This document shows, piece after piece, positions 59,803 through 64,000 of a stretch of 64,000 nucleotides of DNA (its first letter is position 1; every line of letters starts with the position of its first letter). The notes under the pieces were generated by a model. That model saw only the letters and a program-made list of their open reading frames with translations, ran no database searches and was not told the origin of the DNA. A program made the position numbers and the translations under genes. The stretch lies in contig CAJQUW010000932.1 in the NCBI GenBank assembly GCA_907163375.1, forward strand, positions 434,001-498,000, read 5' to 3'. This stretch comes from Prostheceraeus crozeri. Its lineage: Eukaryota; Platyhelminthes; Polycladida; Euryleptidae.

Positions 59803-60226
59803 ATGTCTTTCTCAAACGACTGCGGAACATTACATTTTCATAGGCAAAGTTTAAAAGGAGCTGTTCAAGATTATGTGATAAATTTTCATAAAGATGAGAC
59901 CGACATCGAAGCAGTGGTCGATTATGTGCAGTGGTCGAAGCAGTGGTCTATTTCTAGAGTTAATGAAAACATTCTCTGATAGCATTGTCATGGCGCGATT
60001 ATTTGCGAAAATTAAGTTTAGTCATTTTGGAAAGGAAGAGGTGGAATGTCGCTCTTTCCATTTTGCTTCTTATTCAATGAAAGTGGTAGATCACCCCGAA
60101 GAATTTTTTAAAAGACATATGATAAAAATTGCTGAACGTCTTAACGCATTTAACCATCATGGCAGCAGTCTAGTGATTGAAGCGATTTCAGATATTCACA
60201 TTCAACTTTCTATAAAGAAAAATTAA
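59803..60226 (+). pseudogene. Polymerase-N-terminal-like domain protein, copy 2
   Basis: ATG at 59803 in the same context as copy 1, with ARLFAKIKFSHFG and ERLNAFNHHGSSLVIEAI preserved. About one break. It is followed after 2 bases by the RING gene, as in copy 1. Confidence 0.5.
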
Positions 60227-60228
60227 AA

Positions 60229-60552
60229 ATGCAGTGGTATTTGATTGTAGCACAACTGGTTTTCGAGCTATGTCTGCTCACTCTCGAAGTATATTCCTTC
60301 TGTACATGCGTCTATTATTTAGAAAAGCCTAGCAAATTCATATCTTCAAAAAGACTTGCTATAGACATCAGTAACGGTGAAACTATGTGTTGCGATGTAT
60401 GTAAGCGAAAGGATGGAAATGAAAAGCGCATCTTCAAGAGATGTAAGCATGCTTTTTGTCAACGCTGTTTCATACGTAATTGCATTCAACTTTGCAAATG
60501 TAACCACTGTGATATTGCTCATTTCGAATGTCACTTATGTCGCAATAGTTAG
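60229..60552 (+). CDS. RING-type membrane protein, copy 2
   Basis: 107 residues (MQWYLIVAQLVFELCLL) with the same membrane segment and the CCDVCKR, FKRCKHAFCQRCF and CNHC/CHLC zinc-ligand pairs as at 35781-36104. Only two residue differences were noticed. The frame looks whole. Confidence 0.65.
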   Translation: MQWYLIVAQLVFELCLLTLEVYSFCTCVYYLEKPSKFISSKRLAIDISNGETMCCDVCKRKDGNEKRIFKRCKHAFCQRCFIRNCIQLCKCNHCDIAHFECHLCRNS

Positions 60553-60603
60553 TACCTATGCAAATGTGGTAAAGACAGGTTTTAGCAAAGACTAACACGG
60601 AAA

Positions 60604-60969
60604 ATGGCGAAACGTAAAATGACGAAGCGTAAAAGTCAAAAGTCTTCAAAGTTTTCTTCAGCCATTCAAGCTCTCCGACGAATGAAAGCAAATCAGCGAT
60701 ACAATGCTATACGACATGCTAACGATAAATTCATTTGTGAAATTATTTCTCATGTGAGGAAGTTGAGGACGAAGAAATTAGCGCCAAAACAACGAAAGTT
60801 ACTTAAGCGATATGCCACAAAATTGCGTTTCATCTCCAATCCTAAAGTCACCCTTCAAAGAAAGAGGGAAACTCTAACACAAAAGGGCGGTTTCCTTTCA
60901 GCAATACTTCCAATGTTAGCTCCTGTCGTGGGCAACGTATTGGGTAATATTTTTGGCTCTAGACGTTAA
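60604..60969 (+). CDS. Small basic Polinton core-like protein, copy 2
   Basis: 121 residues, five longer than in copy 1 because of a short repeat at the N-terminus (KRKMTKRKSQ). The K-G-G-F-L tail is present (TQKGGFLSAILPMLAPVV). Whole frame. Confidence 0.6.
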   Translation: MAKRKMTKRKSQKSSKFSSAIQALRRMKANQRYNAIRHANDKFICEIISHVRKLRTKKLAPKQRKLLKRYATKLRFISNPKVTLQRKRETLTQKGGFLSAILPMLAPVVGNVLGNIFGSRR

Positions 60970-61000
60970 TTATGCAAATGGTGAATCTCAAAGTATTATA

Positions 61001-61618
61001 ATGGATTTCAGACTTTAATGTGATAAAGTTCTAACTGTATCAGGTCCATCTCATGCAGGTAAAACTGTTTTCACGCTGAATTTATTGGATAAAAGAAGGG
61101 AGTTGTTTAAGGAACCTATCAATCGAGTGATTTGGTGTTATGGTATTTATCAACCGTCGCTGTTTCAGGAATTGCAAAGTCGCAACTTTATTCGACATGA
61201 AGGAATTATTCCAGTGGATAAACTTCAGTCTAATGATGTTGTTGTATTTGATGATCTATTAAAAGAAAGTAAGAATTCCAAAGATGTTACAGATATGTTC
61301 ACTCGCGCAGCACATCATAAAAGGTGCTTTATCATCTATATCACACAAAATTTGTTTCCTGATGGAAAAGAAGCTCGTACACGAAACCTGAATACACACT
61401 ATTATGCTATTTTCAAGAATCCGCGAGATAAAAGTCAATTTGAAATTTTAGCGCGACAAGTTGCACCCAGAGGATCAAAAGCCTTAATTGAAATTTTTCA
61501 AGCAGCTACTGAAAAGCCACACGGTTACTTATTCATTGACTTTACGCAAGAGTGTCCGGAAGAATTTAGATTTCGAAGTGATATTTTGGAAACTGCCATG
61601 ATTATCTACAAACTATGA
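61001..61618 (+). pseudogene. Polinton DNA-packaging ATPase, copy 2
   Basis: Same protein as 34730-35395 with Walker B-type DVVVFDDLLKE and FIIYITQNLF visible and a Walker A region upstream. About one break. Its stop overlaps the next start in ATGA as in copy 1. Confidence 0.75.
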
Positions 61619-62307
61619 GTTCTTATTCTCGCATGATTGTTATTCCTCAGGATGAATATGTACAATTAGACTGCCATGCAGCAAGTAAAGCAACCTCTTG
61701 CAAATCAAATGTATAGGAAAGAAATAGATTATCAGCAAAATGTTCACATCAAAGATCCACATCGTGCTGTATTATTACAATCGGAAACTGTTGAGCAATT
61801 GAAAAACTTGAAGAATAAGATGCGTGACTCTGTATCGACTGCTACACCTTTAACATCTCGCGCACATGCCATATCTCTTTCAATAGTATTGAACCCCATC
61901 TCAATGTAAATGATAGAGGAGAAATCATTACAGATGAAAATAAAGTGATTGATGCTTCACGTTATGAAGACTTGATTCAGTATGCGACACGTAGAAAGCG
62001 CCGTCAGGGCTATGTTCCACCTGGTTGGTCATACTTTCTTAAACTATTGAAAAAGCATAATGTGCCAAAATTTGCTTTGAATAATGAGACATTGAAAGAA
62101 CTTGATTCAACAGTGGCTACTGCTCCAATGCTTCAGACGATGAAAATGCCAACAAATTGGTTTAAGACGTCACCTGCTACATCCCCTCCCACACTCACTA
62201 AGCAAACAAGAGGAAGAACTCGACGTAGATCTACGCCACCACTAAAACTAGTAAAAGGAAAACGTAAAACAGCTCCTCCCAAGAACTACATGTTCTCAGA
62301 CTATTAA
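61616..62307 (+). pseudogene. Conserved Polinton virion-associated-type protein, copy 2
   Basis: Homologue of 34041-34733 with HIKDPHRAVLLQSETVEQL and GWSYFLKLLKKHNVP preserved. About two breaks. Confidence 0.6.
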
Positions 62308-62308
62308 T

Positions 62309-62524
62309 ATGAAGCAGATGTGTTGCTTGCCATGTAATGAGCCGCCAGAGGTGAATGTCGTTGTCACTTGCACTTGCTGCGCCAGCTCTCACAATGAAAC
62401 CCCTAAGCAATGTGAACACGATCGCAAAACCGCTAAAGCTAAATGCTGCAGTTGTTGTAAATGTAGAAAGGCAAGCAAACAAAAAGATGAGAAGGAGGAA
62501 AAAGAGTCAGTCGTCATCGACTGA
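62309..62524 (+). CDS. Small Cys-rich Polinton ORF, copy 2
   Basis: 71 codons with all cysteines of the copy 1 version (MKQMCCLPCNEPPEVNV, KCCSCCKCRKASKQK); one residue change was noticed. It overlaps the integrase start. Confidence 0.5.
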   Translation: MKQMCCLPCNEPPEVNVVVTCTCCASSHNETPKQCEHDRKTAKAKCCSCCKCRKASKQKDEKEEKESVVID

Positions 62525-63562
62525 GCGTTTGAAGTCAATCTATTATGATGTAAAACATCCAGCAGGATTTGCATCGATCAAGAAATTGTCAAAAGCGAGT
62601 GGTCTTCCACAATCACAAGTGAAACGATGATTAAAGGGTCAGGCTACCTATACACTCCACAAACAAGCGAAAAAGAAGTACCGCACCCGCCATTATATTG
62701 TTCATGACATCGATGAACAGTGGCAAGCAGATTTGTGTGATGTTGCCTCCATTTCAAAACATAACTCGGGCAATAATTTTATTTTAACAATCATTGATAT
62801 TTTCTCGCGTTATGCGTGGGCTCAACCTTTAAAAACTAAGGAAGGGAAAGGAGTAGCAAAAGCATTCCAAACAATTTTACGAGAAGGTCGCATTCCAAAA
62901 AGAATTCTGAGTGATCAAGGAAAAGAGTTTGAAAATCAGCATGTGCGAAGATTATTTGAGAGGCATGACATTGAGTTGTTTAGTGTAAAGAGTGCTTATA
63001 AAGCTGCACTCGTTGAACGTTTTAATCGCACATTAAAAAATCGCTTGTGGCGACATTTTACTGCCAACTTGACACAAAATTGGACAAAGGTTCTACAAGA
63101 TACACTCCATGCCTACAATCACTCTATCCATCGTTCTATTGGACTCAGACCAGTAGATGTAAATGCTGACAATGTAGATAGAGTGCGCGAATCATTCCAA
63201 CGTAAACGCACTCATGTGAAAAGTGATGTGAAAATTGGTGATAAAGTTCGTATCTCAAAAATGAAAAGTGTTTTTGCTAAAGGGTACCTTCCGAATTGGA
63301 CAGAGGAGGTATTTACAGTATCAAGGATTAATCAAAAAGACTCTCCGACCACCTACAAGTTGAAAGATTACGATAATGAAGAAATTGAGGGTAGCTTTTA
63401 CCGCGATGAGATTGAGGTAGTCACTGAAAGTGAAACATATTTGGTAGATGTAAAAAACGACAAGGTGAAGAATGGCGTCTTGTTAAATGGGCTGGTTATC
63501 CTTCAAGTATGAACTCTTGGATACGTCGTGCCGACATCTTTCATCTAAGTGATCGACAGTGA
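62487..63562 (+). pseudogene. Polinton integrase with chromodomain, copy 2
   Basis: Same as 32773-33861: catalytic motifs LCDVASISK, RILSDQGKEFEN and ALVERFNRTLKNR are present and the C-terminal chromodomain sequence is recognisable. About two breaks. Confidence 0.8.
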
Positions 63563-63603
63563 TTCATGCAAAGTTGTAACCAACAATGTTTAGGGTTTGA
63601 GCT

Positions 63604-64000
63604 ATGAATCCAACTGCCTCATTTTATTCACGACCCTCCTATGTAAGTGGTGGAGGACAAATTTACATCGGCGCTCGCCGCCAACGTGGAGGTAGCATAC
63701 TTGGTGCACTGAAATCTGTTGTAGCACCTCTCATATCCAATGTCGGTAGATCTTTAAAACGAAATGTTTTAAGTAATGCCGTTGGCTTTGCTGGTGATGT
63801 TGCTAGTGATCTTTCCAGAGGTAGAAGTTTTAAGAGCAGTTTGTTGAATCGTGGGAAGGAACGCGGTTTAAATACATTGAAGCAGACCCTTGCTGGTGTT
63901 ACTCAAGGAAAGAAATCGCCTAAACGAATGAATAAAGGAAGAAGGAAACATCGCGGAGCTGGTAAGGTGCGATCTTCAGTTAAAAGGCATTCACGCAAAC
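63604..64000 (+). CDS. Polinton basic core-type protein, copy 2 (partial at window end)
   Basis: ATG at 63604 (MNPTASFYSRPSYVSG) opens the same frame as 32276-32731 and runs open to the window edge, with the Gly-rich start, hydrophobic helix and the first part of the basic tail. The major capsid gene should follow outside the window. Confidence 0.6.
   Translation, partial: MNPTASFYSRPSYVSGGGQIYIGARRQRGGSILGALKSVVAPLISNVGRSLKRNVLSNAVGFAGDVASDLSRGRSFKSSLLNRGKERGLNTLKQTLAGVTQGKKSPKRMNKGRRKHRGAGKVRSSVKRHSRK

Larger units (their letters stand above)
56717..64000 (+). mobile_element. Polinton/Maverick, copy 2, partial (cut by window edge)
   Basis: Begins AGTAGTAATAAAACGGCG, close to the end of copy 1, and runs in the opposite orientation, so that the genes seen on the minus strand in copy 1 are on the plus strand here. 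The bases CATGTG (56711-56716) may be the left target duplication, which cannot be checked. Visible genes, in order: conserved 204-codon-frame protein, mini RING, exonuclease-like, polymerase-N-terminal-like, RING, core-like, ATPase, conserved virion-type protein, Cys-rich ORF, integrase, basic core protein. About half a dozen or more breaks are seen in this part. Coding and internal non-coding sequence are nearly identical to copy 1. Confidence 0.92.

Overview
The window is metazoan genomic DNA (AT-rich, GT-AG introns, TATA and CCAAT boxes, CR1-group LINEs, hAT-type ends, hammerhead ribozymes), most likely from an aquatic invertebrate; the species cannot be fixed from sequence alone. Almost all recognisable coding sequence belongs to mobile or virus-like elements. 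Only one convincing host gene was found: a two-exon, minus-strand gene for a small six-cysteine, single-pass membrane protein (46359-49580).

Layout. 1-4376: the end of an AT-rich, capsid-bearing virus-like element with minus-strand genes (packaging ATPase, minor-capsid-like protein, coiled-coil protein, a two-helix SLATT-like membrane protein), finishing at a perfect 17-bp inverted repeat. 4679-10177: an old hAT-type DNA transposon with near-matching 8-bp duplications, carrying inside it a 4.2-kb CR1-group LINE (5040-9243) and a hammerhead-ribozyme-like motif. 10178-11640: short unassigned reading frames. 11767-41296: a 29.5-kb Polinton/Maverick (copy 1) with a perfect 6-bp target duplication (CATGGT). 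41303-56660: repeat-rich intergenic DNA with fold-back repeats, LINE pieces, a near-textbook hammerhead ribozyme (47004-47050) lying in the intron of the host gene, a tandem repeat family that brackets a LINE fragment, and a decayed LINE. 56717-64000: a second Polinton of the same family (copy 2) in the opposite orientation, cut by the window edge.

Polinton copy 1 has a left arm with a coiled-coil gene, a small divergent gene and a protein-primed DNA polymerase B with small 5' introns; a middle of strange base composition; and a right arm of tightly packed minus-strand genes: two penton-like minor capsid genes, adenain-type protease, major capsid protein, basic core protein, chromodomain integrase, Cys-rich ORF, conserved structural-type protein, packaging ATPase, second core-like protein, two RING-like proteins, a stand-alone copy of a domain otherwise at the polymerase N-terminus, a DEDD-exonuclease-like protein and a conserved 204-aa-frame protein. 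Between the capsid genes lie three plus-strand genes: two PC4-like paralogues and a protein with both repeats of a TATA-binding-protein fold. Together with canonical TATA boxes inside the element, this suggests a self-encoded transcription-initiation module, the most interesting signal here.

Other unusual signals are three adjoining Polinton segments that are each nearly devoid of a different base (C, then G, then A), start codons followed directly by an intron in two unrelated Polinton genes, and 485-bp higher-order repeats in the Polinton ends that differ in number between the two ends. Polintons and the left virus-like element are treated as fossils: copy 1 looks mostly whole with about half a dozen breaks, copy 2 has a similar number in its visible third.
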